From JBFIHF01 sp964411125 (GTDB taxonomy: Bacteria > Myxococcota_A > Bradymonadia > Bradymonadales > Bradymonadaceae), in NCBI GenBank assembly GCA_964411125.1, contig CAYPJU010000093.1, forward strand, positions 1 through 22,832: a stretch of DNA of 22,832 nucleotides, written 5' to 3'. A model generated the notes under the pieces. The model was not told the origin of the DNA. It did no database searches and saw only the letters and a program-made list of their open reading frames with translations. Positions 6,133-14,140 of the stretch are shown here, piece after piece. The translations under genes were made by a program, and so were the position numbers. Within the stretch, counting starts at the first letter, position 1. The number at the start of each line of letters is the position of its first letter.

Positions 6133-9100
6133 GTGTCAGCTTCTCCGACGCGTACGCATCCAACGAACCGCGAACCCTCGAGCATCACGTGAGGTTCGTA
6201 ACCGCCGCGAGCCTCTTCGATGGGCACGACGCGGCCATCAACGTAATGCGGCGAATCCTTCAGCGCTCGGGCGCCGAGGTCATCCACCTCGGCCACAATC
6301 GTTCCGTACGTGAGATCGTCGACGCCGCGATTCAAGAGGATGCCCAGGGCATCGCCATCTCCTCCTACCAGGGGGGACACAACGAGTTCTTCCGCTACAT
6401 GTACGACCTCCTGCAAGAGCGGGGCGCCGGGCACATCAAGATCTTCGGCGGAGGAGGAGGGGTCATCGTCCCCGAAGAGATCGCAGCCTTGGAGGAGTAC
6501 GGCATCGCGAAGATCTTCTCCCCCGACGACGGACGCCAGATGGGGCTCCAGGGGATGATCAACTCGATGCTCGAGGCGACCGACTTCGATCCGACCAAGA
6601 CGAACGTCCAGGTCGACGTCGATTCGATCGCTGCGCGGAATCCCTCCGCGGTGGCGAGGGCCATCACCTACGCCGAACTCGGCCGCACCTCGGAGATCGA
6701 TCTTCCCCAGCGCGACACGCGCGCCCCCGTCATCGGGATCACCGGGACGGGTGGGGCGGGCAAGTCGAGCCTCACCGACGAATTCGTCCGTCGCTATCTG
6801 CTCGACTTCCCGGACTCGACCCTCGCGATCGTTTCCGTCGACCCGACCAGGAAGCGTGGCGGCGGTGCGCTCCTCGGCGACCGAATTCGGATGAACGCCA
6901 TCACCGACGATCGAGTCTACATGCGCTCGCTCGCCACCCGAGGCGCAAAGGGAGAGCTGTCCGACGCGATCGACGAGGCAATCGCCGTCGTGCAGGCCGC
7001 CGGTTACGACCTCGTCGTCGTCGAGACGAGCGGTATCGGACAGGGGGACGCCGACATCGTCGAGCACTGTGACATCCCCGTCTACGTCATGACGAGCGAG
7101 TTCGGCGCGCATTCGCAGCTCGAGAAGATCGACATGCTCGATTTCGCGCGCTTCGTCGTGGTGAACAAGTTCGAAAAAGGGGGGAGCGAGGACGCACTTC
7201 GAGCGGTCCGAAAGCAGTTTCGACGCAACCGCGCCATAAGCTACGACGTCCCCGATGAGGAGCTGCCCGTCTTCGGCACCATCGCCAGCCAGTTCAACGA
7301 TACCGGGGTCAACGCCTTCTTCCACGCCACGATGAAGGCCGCCGGCTTCGACGTGGGCGAATCCCTCTTTCAAGCCGACGGTCCCGTCTCCGAAAAGCGG
7401 CAGACGATCATCCCGCAGAAGCGAGTGCGCTACCTCGCCGAGATTGCCGAGACCTGCCGTGGCTACCGCAAAGAAGCCGAACGCCAGGCCGAGCTCGCGA
7501 GCCAGTGGTATGCACTCGACAAAGCGTCGAGAGTGGCAGACGCCGATCTCTCCCACGCCGTCGCCGCCGCAGGCGAGGCGCTCTCTCCGGAAGCCAAAGC
7601 CCTCGTCGAAGAGTGGTCCGCACTCGAGGACGCATACTCGCAGGAGACGTTCACCCAGAAAGTTCGCAGCCGGGAACTGGTTCACGAACTCTTCACGACC
7701 ACCCTGTCGGGGACCAAGATCCCTAAAGTAGCACTTCCGAAATTTCGAGATTGGGGCGACGCGGTCCAATGGCAGATGCTCGAGAACGTCCCCGGCCGCT
7801 TCCCGTTCACTGCGGGCGTCTTCGAATTCAAGCGCCGGGGTGAGGACCCCAAGCGAATGTTCGCGGGGGAGGGCACACCCGACCGCACCAACACACGCTT
7901 TCACTACCTATGCGAGGGCGAGCCCGCGAAGCGACTGTCGACCGCGTTCGACTCCGTGACGCTCTACGGAGAGGACCCGCACGTACGGCCCGACATCTAT
8001 GGCAAGGTGGGAAATTCCGGCGTCAGCGTCTGCACCCTCGACGACATGAAGCGCCTCTACGCGGGGTTCGACCTCTGCGACAGGACCACCTCCGTCTCGA
8101 AGACGATCAACGGGCCGGCACCCATCATCCTGGCGATGTTCCTCAACACCGCGATCGACCAGCAAGTCGAGGCATGGGCCGCGGAAAACGGACGGCAGCC
8201 CGACGATGCCGAGCGCGAGACGATTCGAGACGAGGCGCTCCAGGTCGTGCGTGGCACCGTGCAGGCCGACATCCTCAAAGAAGACCAGGCCCAGAATACC
8301 TGCATCTTCTCTACCGACTTCGCCCTCAAGATGATGGGCGACATCCAGGAATACTTCGTCCACAAGAAGGTCCGAAACTACTACTCCGTCAGCATCAGCG
8401 GCTATCACATCGCCGAGGCCGGGGCGAACCCCATATCGCAGCTCGCGTTCACCCTCTCCAACGGGTTCACCTTCGTCGAGTACTACCTCGCGCGAGGCAT
8501 GCACATCGACGATTTCGCGCCCAACCTGTCGTTCTTCTTCTCCAACGGAATGGACCCCGAGTATGCCGTCCTCGGGCGCGTCGCCCGGCGAATCTGGTCC
8601 GTCGCCATGCGCGAAAAGTACGCAGGGAGCGAGCGCTCGCAAAAGCTGAAGTATCACATTCAGACCTCCGGCCGGTCGCTTCACGCACAAGAGATCGACT
8701 TCAACGACATCCGGACCACGCTGCAGGCCCTCCTCGCCTACTACGACAACTGCAACAGCCTCCACACCAACGCTTTCGACGAGGCGATCACCACGCCGAC
8801 CGAGGCGAGCGTCAGACGCGCAATGGCGATCCAGCTCATCATCGCTCGCGAATTCGGCGTCGCGAAGAATGAAAACCCCAACCAGGGAGCCTTCGTAATC
8901 CGCGAGCTGACCGACCTCGTCGAAGAGGCTGTGCTCACCGAGTTCGAAGCGTTGAGCGCCCGAGGCGGGGTCCTGGGCGCCATGGAGACGCAGTACCAGC
9001 GATCCAAGATTCAGGACGAGTCGATCCTCTACGAACTCAAGAAGCACAGCGGCGAGATTCCGATCATCGGGGTGAACACGTTCCTGGCGCCCGACGGCGA

Positions 9101-9353
9101 CGGAAACGTCCCCGAGAAGATCGACCTCATCCGGTCCACCGAGGAAGAGAAGCAGACGCAGTTGCGAAACCTCGAGGATTTCAAGCGCCAGCATGCCGAC
9201 ACTGCTGGGCCCGCGCTGCAGCGGCTCCGCGAGGTCGCGCTCTCCGGTGGGAACATCTTCGCCGAGCTGATGAACACCGTCCGCCACGCGAGCCTCGGTC
9301 AGATCACCAGCACCCTCTACGAGGTCGGCGGGCAGTACCGCCGGGCGATGTGA
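6129..9353 (+). CDS. icmF: fused isobutyryl-CoA mutase IcmF
   Basis: A 1074-residue single-chain enzyme, close to the usual IcmF length. It interconverts isobutyryl-CoA and n-butyryl-CoA with adenosylcobalamin. Domain order: B12-binding domain (about 20-150) with D31-x-H33 as the lower-axial His site and a Gly-rich loop FGGGGGV (106-112); MeaB-like GTPase (about 198-410) with P-loop GTGGAGKS (205-212) and ETSGIGQGD (299-307); a helical linker; and a TIM-barrel mutase domain (about 530-1074). Two pocket residues separate it from methylmalonyl-CoA mutase. Phe578 in RMFAGEG replaces the mutase Tyr, and Gln722 in EDQAQNTCIF replaces the Arg that binds the methylmalonyl carboxylate. SGYHIAEAGANPISQ (758-771) carries the conserved His760. 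The guanine-specificity motif reads NKFE (346-349), not NKxD. The stop overlaps the next start by 4 nt. The related isovaleryl/pivalyl-CoA reaction is also possible. Confidence 0.94.
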   Translation: MSVSFSDAYASNEPRTLEHHVRFVTAASLFDGHDAAINVMRRILQRSGAEVIHLGHNRSVREIVDAAIQEDAQGIAISSYQGGHNEFFRYMYDLLQERGAGHIKIFGGGGGVIVPEEIAALEEYGIAKIFSPDDGRQMGLQGMINSMLEATDFDPTKTNVQVDVDSIAARNPSAVARAITYAELGRTSEIDLPQRDTRAPVIGITGTGGAGKSSLTDEFVRRYLLDFPDSTLAIVSVDPTRKRGGGALLGDRIRMNAITDDRVYMRSLATRGAKGELSDAIDEAIAVVQAAGYDLVVVETSGIGQGDADIVEHCDIPVYVMTSEFGAHSQLEKIDMLDFARFVVVNKFEKGGSEDALRAVRKQFRRNRAISYDVPDEELPVFGTIASQFNDTGVNAFFHATMKAAGFDVGESLFQADGPVSEKRQTIIPQKRVRYLAEIAETCRGYRKEAERQAELASQWYALDKASRVADADLSHAVAAAGEALSPEAKALVEEWSALEDAYSQETFTQKVRSRELVHELFTTTLSGTKIPKVALPKFRDWGDAVQWQMLENVPGRFPFTAGVFEFKRRGEDPKRMFAGEGTPDRTNTRFHYLCEGEPAKRLSTAFDSVTLYGEDPHVRPDIYGKVGNSGVSVCTLDDMKRLYAGFDLCDRTTSVSKTINGPAPIILAMFLNTAIDQQVEAWAAENGRQPDDAERETIRDEALQVVRGTVQADILKEDQAQNTCIFSTDFALKMMGDIQEYFVHKKVRNYYSVSISGYHIAEAGANPISQLAFTLSNGFTFVEYYLARGMHIDDFAPNLSFFFSNGMDPEYAVLGRVARRIWSVAMREKYAGSERSQKLKYHIQTSGRSLHAQEIDFNDIRTTLQALLAYYDNCNSLHTNAFDEAITTPTEASVRRAMAIQLIIAREFGVAKNENPNQGAFVIRELTDLVEEAVLTEFEALSARGGVLGAMETQYQRSKIQDESILYELKKHSGEIPIIGVNTFLAPDGDGNVPEKIDLIRSTEEEKQTQLRNLEDFKRQHADTAGPALQRLREVALSGGNIFAELMNTVRHASLGQITSTLYEVGGQYRRAM

Positions 9354-10885
9354 GACGGCTCGCAGCCCTCGCCATCCTCGCGTGCCTCGGGTGCAACGAT
9401 CGCACGACGCCACCACTCCTCTACGACCCCGGCGACGATCCCGAGCCGGACGCCGCCTCCCCCGATACCGGCGAGGGCGTCGAGCCGATGCTCCCCGACG
9501 AACTCTGCCGGGGACGCGACGACGGGACCCGATGCGAACTCGAGAATGGCACCGGCACCTGCGCCCGCGAACAGTGTCGATTTCTCGCGTGCTTCACCGG
9601 CTGGGCCGACTGCGACGACTCGCTGGGATGCGAGACTGACACCGCCACCGACGAAACGTGCGGAGGCTGCGACATCGCCTGCGATGGCAGAGACACCTGC
9701 GCACGAAGCGGGGAGGGGTGGGTCTGCGCGCGCGGCGTGACGTGCCCCGGCGACCGCTTCGATCTCGACGGCGACCCTTCGAACGGTTGCGAGACGGTTG
9801 CGGACTGGACGACATCGGCGGCGCTCGTCCCCCCCGACCTGCGAATCGACGTCGCCAACGCCAGTGCGGATTCGCAGGTGCTGCTCGCAGGGATCGCCGA
9901 GGACGGGGGACGGGTCTCGACCTCCCTGGCCCCGACACCTCGACGCTGGGAGCTACCGCCGGACGTGGACGCCGTCGCTGTGGCGGTCGAACAGGATTCT
10001 GAAGGGGTCCGCGTCCTCTGGAGCGACGGGCTCTCCTACACCGTCGACGGTGACGAGCAGTTCGCCGCTCTCGACTGCGCAACATCGCGTCGATACGTCG
10101 CATTGGACGGTGACGTCGTCGCCTCTCGAGACGAGCTCGCTTCCGTCGTCTCGGGCGAGCTCGTGCCTCTCTGGGGCCACGCAGAGTACCTCGCCGCCTT
10201 CCAGGACGAGTTCGAGAGCGACGAGGTCGCGCAGTGCGACCTCTGCCACCTCGACGAAGACGGGAATCTGCGAGTCCCTGTGGCGTGCATCGGCGATTCG
10301 ATTTGCCGCGATGACGGCTTCGACATCGAGCCTTGCCAGGGGTGCGGCCCGTTGGGCTCGGAATGCCCGCAGCTCCGAATCGTCGGATACGCCGCAGCCG
10401 GAGAGTACCGGTTCGTCGCCACCGCCCGAGGGCTCGTGGTGCTCGATCGCGACTTCGCGAAGGTCGCGCGCGCCGAGAACCCTCACGACCCCACGTCTGC
10501 CGGCGGAGCACGCTTTGTCGGGTTCGACGTCGTCCAACGGGGTACGCAGTACCTGGTATCCCTGTACCACTCGGAGGGGTTCGTTCGTGGTCTCACCCTG
10601 GAGGGGGGAGTCTTGCGGCCGCGCCACCCCGACATCGGCACCGGGCTCAACCTCGAGGCACATCCCCCCGCCGTCGCGGGCTCGACCTTCGTCGCCCACG
10701 ACGGTCGGGAAGTGCGGCTGATCGGGCTCTCGGAGCGCAGCGGGCGGGCGGCGTGGCTCGGGTACGAGACCGCGCCCGGGATTCAGGGGCTGCGCCCCGT
10801 CGCGACGACCCGCCGGGCGGGGATGCTGGTCGTCCTCTACCTGGCTTCGGGCCGCATCTACCTGCGTGAGATCACCAGCGACTGA
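9350..10885 (+). CDS. Cys-rich surface lipoprotein coupled to icmF
   Basis: A 511-residue protein starting at GTG 9350, which overlaps the icmF stop as GTGA. The signal is short and clear: Arg2-Arg3, a hydrophobic core, and CLGC with Cys15 lipidated. An Asp/Pro-rich linker follows. Residues about 53-148 form a Cys-rich module with GWADCDDSLGCETD and DETCGGCDIACDG, a pattern common in myxobacterial secreted proteins of the form 'G.ADC....GCE....... CG.C...C'. The remainder (about 150-511) is beta-strand rich and propeller-like. A second Cys cluster lies at about 296-339 and includes CDLCH (296-300), which formally fits a haem c motif, but nothing else supports a cytochrome. No function is assigned. 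Tight coupling to a cytoplasmic mutase is odd for a surface protein and may just reflect shared transcription. Confidence 0.82.
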   Translation: MRRLAALAILACLGCNDRTTPPLLYDPGDDPEPDAASPDTGEGVEPMLPDELCRGRDDGTRCELENGTGTCAREQCRFLACFTGWADCDDSLGCETDTATDETCGGCDIACDGRDTCARSGEGWVCARGVTCPGDRFDLDGDPSNGCETVADWTTSAALVPPDLRIDVANASADSQVLLAGIAEDGGRVSTSLAPTPRRWELPPDVDAVAVAVEQDSEGVRVLWSDGLSYTVDGDEQFAALDCATSRRYVALDGDVVASRDELASVVSGELVPLWGHAEYLAAFQDEFESDEVAQCDLCHLDEDGNLRVPVACIGDSICRDDGFDIEPCQGCGPLGSECPQLRIVGYAAAGEYRFVATARGLVVLDRDFAKVARAENPHDPTSAGGARFVGFDVVQRGTQYLVSLYHSEGFVRGLTLEGGVLRPRHPDIGTGLNLEAHPPAVAGSTFVAHDGREVRLIGLSERSGRAAWLGYETAPGIQGLRPVATTRRAGMLVVLYLASGRIYLREITSD

Positions 10886-10907
10886 TGGTCACCGCCCCGT
10901 GACCATC
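10884..10907. terminator. perfect hairpin shared by two convergent gene ends
   Basis: GATGGTCAC (10884-10892) and GTGACCATC (10899-10907) form a 9-bp perfect stem with a 6-nt C-rich loop. The stem contains the last bases of the plus-strand TGA (10883-10885) and the whole minus-strand stop plus its last codons. It could act for both directions. There is no U-run on either side, so it is terminator-like and not a canonical intrinsic terminator. Confidence 0.5.
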
Positions 10908-12829
10908 GTCCAGTACTTTCGGTATTGCGAACTCGCATCGTACGCGTAGCCGACCCCGACCTTGGTCGCCGACGCGTTCATCAAGTTGCGGCAGTGGCCA
11001 TCGCTCGCGACCCACCCCGCGACCGCGGCCGCAGGGGTGCCGTATCCGGCGGCGATGTTCTCCCCGAGCGGCGAACCCGAGAAGCTCGTCCGGTTCACCC
11101 GGGTCGTGAAACTGGACCCATCGGAGCCCGTATGGCTGAAGAAGTTGTTCGTCGCCATGTCGAGCGAATGACAGCGAGCCGCCTGGCGAAGGCCGGAGTC
11201 CATAGTGAGCGGGCTGGCCGCGGCAAACGTGCCGTAGACCCCGCAGTCCTGCGAGGTGGACCGCGCGTTGTTCAGCTCCGTCAAGACGTCGACTTCCCAC
11301 TGCGCCCAGTCCGTCGGCCACGCCGCCGGGTCCGTGCAATCGATCACGCAGTCGTCGTCGTTGGTCGCGTTGCAGCTCGACGGGCAGCAACCGTCGCCGT
11401 TCGTGCACGAAGTCACGGCCGCATGCGAGCACTCCTTGTCGCAGTTGGCCGCCGACCCGCTCGAAGAGTCGGTCGTGCACGCCTTGTTGTCGTTGCAGCT
11501 GCCCGGGCAGTTCCCGTCGCACGTTTCGCCGTTCTCCACGACCCCGTTCCCGCACATCGGCGCGCAGTCGTCGTCGTTGGTGGCGTTGCACGTCGAAGGG
11601 CAGCACCCATCGGCGTCGACGCACGCCGTAATGTCGGTGTAGATGCACCTGGCATCGCACGTGCCCGCCGAGCCCGACAGCACGTCGGTCGTGCACGCGT
11701 CCTGGTCGTTGCAGCTCGCCGGGCAGTTGCCGTCACACGTCTCGGTGCCCTCGACGACGCCGTTTCCGCAGTTCGGGTTGCAGTCCGAGTCGTTGGTCGC
11801 GTCGCACGCCGGCGGGCAGCAACCGTCGGCATCCACGCAAGCCGTGATCGCGGTGTTCGAGCAGGCCGCGTCGCACGTGCCGGCGCTCCCCGACATCGAA
11901 TCCGCTGTGCACGCGACGTTGTCGTTGCAGTCCGCCGGGCAGTTGCCGTCACACGTTTCGCCGCCTTCGACCACCCCGTTCCCGCACATCGGATCGCAGT
12001 CGTCGTCGTTGGTCGCGTCGCAAGCCGCAGGGCAGCACCCGTCGCCGTCGGTGCAGGCCGTGATGGCGTCGTACCGACATGCGACGTTGCACGAGGCGTC
12101 GTCCCCGGTTCTGCGGTTCGTGGTGCAGGCATCGCCGTCGTCGCAGCTCGCGGGACAATCCCCGTCGCACGACTCTCCCGACTCGACGACCCCGTTCCCG
12201 CAGACTGCCGAACAGTCGGCGTCCGTCGCCTCGGTGCAGCCCGCGGGGCAGCAACCGTCCCCCGCAATGCAGGACGTGATCGCGACGTTCGAGCACTGTG
12301 CGCTGCACGTCGAGGCAGACCCCGCGAGGATGTCCGTCGTGCAGGCGTTCTGGTCGTCGCAATCGGTGGGGCAGTCTCCGTCGCACGTCTCGTTGGGGTC
12401 CTCCACGCCGTCGCCACACGTCGCCGAACAGTCGTCGTCCGTGGTCTGGTCGCAGCCTTCCGGACAACAAGAGTCCCCGTTGGCGCACGCCGTGATCGGA
12501 GCACTCGAACACTCGACATCACACGTGTCGGGGGACCCGAGGACACCGTCCGAGGTGCACGCGTTCCCGTCGTCGCACGCCTCGCAGGGATCGCAGCGCT
12601 CGCCGGGCTCGACGATTCCGTTTCCGCAGACTGCGTCGGGCCCGGGCATCGTAGCGTCCTCTCCTGCCGTCCCGCCGTCCCGCTCGCCCGACGCCGTCGT
12701 TCCCGTGTCGGCGACGTCTTCGACCGCTTGCACCGGTGCTTCGGTACCGTTCGAGGTCGTCAACTCCCCCTCCAGGCAACCGGACGATACGGCGCAAAGC
12801 ACCGCAAGACAGATGAATTTCCCTCGCAT
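10889..12829 (-). CDS. lipoprotein with six Cys-rich repeats and a C-terminal CAP (SCP/YkwD) domain
   Basis: A 646-residue protein starting at ATG 12829. That start gives a basic n-region (Arg2, Lys4), a hydrophobic core and lipobox SSGC with Cys18 lipidated. A longer in-frame extension upstream has no signal peptide and would cross the divergent promoter. After a Thr/Gly/Asp linker (19-66) come six tandem repeats starting at residues 68, 138, 210, 282, 354 and 426. Each begins CGNGVVE..ETCDG and ends near DGCCP..C.AT.DDDC, with about ten Cys per unit. Residues about 505-646 are a CAP domain: ELNNARS (518-524), CHSLDMATNNFFSH (553-566), GENIAAGYG (589-597) and GHCRNLMN (611-618). These carry the usual His/Glu cavity residues. 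CAP proteins are secreted; roles include lipid or polymer binding and proteolysis, none certain here. The repeats are probably a disulphide-linked stalk on the outer surface. Confidence 0.88.
   Translation of the reverse strand: MRGKFICLAVLCAVSSGCLEGELTTSNGTEAPVQAVEDVADTGTTASGERDGGTAGEDATMPGPDAVCGNGIVEPGERCDPCEACDDGNACTSDGVLGSPDTCDVECSSAPITACANGDSCCPEGCDQTTDDDCSATCGDGVEDPNETCDGDCPTDCDDQNACTTDILAGSASTCSAQCSNVAITSCIAGDGCCPAGCTEATDADCSAVCGNGVVESGESCDGDCPASCDDGDACTTNRRTGDDASCNVACRYDAITACTDGDGCCPAACDATNDDDCDPMCGNGVVEGGETCDGNCPADCNDNVACTADSMSGSAGTCDAACSNTAITACVDADGCCPPACDATNDSDCNPNCGNGVVEGTETCDGNCPASCNDQDACTTDVLSGSAGTCDARCIYTDITACVDADGCCPSTCNATNDDDCAPMCGNGVVENGETCDGNCPGSCNDNKACTTDSSSGSAANCDKECSHAAVTSCTNGDGCCPSSCNATNDDDCVIDCTDPAAWPTDWAQWEVDVLTELNNARSTSQDCGVYGTFAAASPLTMDSGLRQAARCHSLDMATNNFFSHTGSDGSSFTTRVNRTSFSGSPLGENIAAGYGTPAAAVAGWVASDGHCRNLMNASATKVGVGYAYDASSQYRKYWTMVTGR
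11339..12628 (-). repeat. six tandem coding repeats of about 216 bp
   Basis: The unit encodes about 72 residues; the first copy is 70. Start codons of successive units are 210-216 bp apart. Copies differ in the middle segment but keep the Cys spacing and the CGNG...CDG core. Copies 3 to 6 are the most alike, which suggests recent duplication or gene conversion between neighbours. The array stops right before the CAP domain. Confidence 0.85.
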
Positions 12830-12914
12830 GCGTACACGGTAGCAAACCGCCGGGGGACCGGCCACTGCTAGCCGCTGCGGACCGTTCATTTGCGAACCGC
12901 CGCCGCCGGACCGC

Positions 12915-12943
12915 TTGCCGCAGACCCGGTTGGGGTCGATAAT
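12915..12943 (+). promoter_or_regulatory. candidate promoter for the PAP2 gene
   Basis: TTGCCG (12915-12920) and GATAAT (12938-12943) are 17 nt apart and match four and five of six consensus bases. Transcription would start near 12950, giving a leader of about 53 nt. It lies in the 173-nt divergent gap 12830-13002. I could not find an equally good promoter for the minus-strand CAP gene in that gap. Confidence 0.45.
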
Positions 12944-13002
12944 GAGCGCACCGCATCGCCTCCGCAGACACCCGGGACTGCGCCCCTCCAATCTGGACCA
13001 CC

Positions 13003-14082
13003 ATGAGTCGACCCTCCGACCACTTCGTTCGAATCCTGCTCGCCGTTTCGTTGATGATGCAGCCCCTCGTCGCCTCTGCACAGGACGCCGCTCCGAATGG
13101 CACCAATGCTCCAGCCGAGGACGGCTCGGGCACCGAAGAACCGGTCGAGCCCGAAACGGTGGGCGAGATCCAGCCGGAGTCCTCGTTCTGGCACTCCGGA
13201 TACCTGGTCGACTACGGGCTGATTGCTCTCGGAGCCGCCGGTTACCTCGTCGGCAGCCAGCTCAACCCTCGAAAAGCCCCACTCTTCGGGGCGAATTTCG
13301 ACATCACCGACCCGCTCGGCGATTCCGACGAGCGCATCGGACGTGTCTACCTGAGCGAAGGGCCTGGTGGCGAAACGGTGCCGACCACGCACCTCATCAT
13401 CATGGTCCCGTCGCTCCTCGCCGGGCTCAGCATACTGGAGGGCGGATACTGGGCCTTCTCCGACGACAACGGTTCCGCTCAGCGCTACCACGACACGACG
13501 ATCGGCTTCGTCGAGAGCGTCATGCTCACCCTCGGCACCACCGAACTCCTGAAGGCTGCTGTCGGTCGCCTGCGCCCCGACTTCGGAACCCGCGCCGGGA
13601 TCGCCTACTGCCTCGACAACCCCAATGCCGACGGTTGCGAGGGAATCGAGATTCCGGAGGGCTACACAGCGGAGGAGTTCGAAGACGAACTCCTCGACGG
13701 CCGCAAGAGCTTTCCGTCCGGACACTCCTCGATCGGCGTCAACATCTTCACCTATACCGCCCTCGTCCTCGGTGGGCGCTACGTCTGGGGAAACCGAGCG
13801 ACTCGCCTCTCCCGAGGAATCGGGCTCTTTCTTCAGACCCTGGCCCTCGGGAGCGGCGTCTTCATCGCCACGTCACGACTCGACGACGGCCGGCATCACG
13901 ACACTGACGTCTTCTCCGGCATGTTCCTCGGCTTCGGCATGGCGAACGTCGCATACTGGCGTCGTTTCAACGGGGATGGAGTGCTCATTCCGCGAAAGGA
14001 AAAGCGATCGCAGGATCACATCGAGGTCGGCGTCGGGCCCGGACCGGGCGAGGCAGGGCTCTCTTTGAAGATGCGATTCTGA
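13003..14082 (+). CDS. PAP2-family phosphatase with a cleavable signal peptide
   Basis: A 359-residue protein. The three PAP2 signature motifs are complete: KAAVGRLRP (184-192; K-x6-RP), PSGH (238-241) and SRLDDGRHHDTD (291-302; SR-x5-H-x3-D). The catalytic His residues are thus His241 and His298. The family removes phosphate from lipid pyrophosphates, phosphatidic acid or lipid A. The N-terminus is a classic signal peptide ending VASA-Q at about residue 27. A Gly/Glu-rich linker follows, then several hydrophobic segments (about 70-88, 129-150, 244-262, 272-290, 303-319). The last residues, EAGLSLKMRF, end in Phe like an outer-membrane barrel strand. It may therefore act in the periplasm or outer membrane. 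The next gene is fni, so undecaprenyl or isoprenyl phosphates are possible substrates; this is a guess from context. Confidence 0.9.
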   Translation: MSRPSDHFVRILLAVSLMMQPLVASAQDAAPNGTNAPAEDGSGTEEPVEPETVGEIQPESSFWHSGYLVDYGLIALGAAGYLVGSQLNPRKAPLFGANFDITDPLGDSDERIGRVYLSEGPGGETVPTTHLIIMVPSLLAGLSILEGGYWAFSDDNGSAQRYHDTTIGFVESVMLTLGTTELLKAAVGRLRPDFGTRAGIAYCLDNPNADGCEGIEIPEGYTAEEFEDELLDGRKSFPSGHSSIGVNIFTYTALVLGGRYVWGNRATRLSRGIGLFLQTLALGSGVFIATSRLDDGRHHDTDVFSGMFLGFGMANVAYWRRFNGDGVLIPRKEKRSQDHIEVGVGPGPGEAGLSLKMRF

Positions 14083-14140
14083 CGACGAACACCCTGCATT
14101 GTGGTACGTCGCTCGACCACCACCCGAGAGACCGGAAGCC

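Noticed and set aside
6087..9416. Two long minus-strand open frames (605 and 502 codons) opposite icmF
   Set aside because: icmF is certain from its domains. The antisense frames stay open because of its codon usage, are Gly/Asp/Val-rich and match no family I know.
10235..10249. CDLCH in the Cys-rich lipoprotein as a haem c attachment site
   Set aside because: It sits in a Cys cluster with other close Cys residues, there is only one such motif, and no cytochrome fold or distal Met/His pattern is visible.
11339..12628. Regular spacing of repeated DNA as a possible CRISPR or other non-coding array
   Set aside because: The period of about 216 bp, the intact reading frame and the Cys spacing show coding repeats.
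10925..12871. A 648-codon open frame on the plus strand opposite the CAP lipoprotein gene, with repeating Arg/Ala/Val composition
   Set aside because: It is the mirror of the Cys-rich repeats in GC-rich DNA. Its own repeats only reflect those of the true gene, and it has no signal, domain or plausible start.
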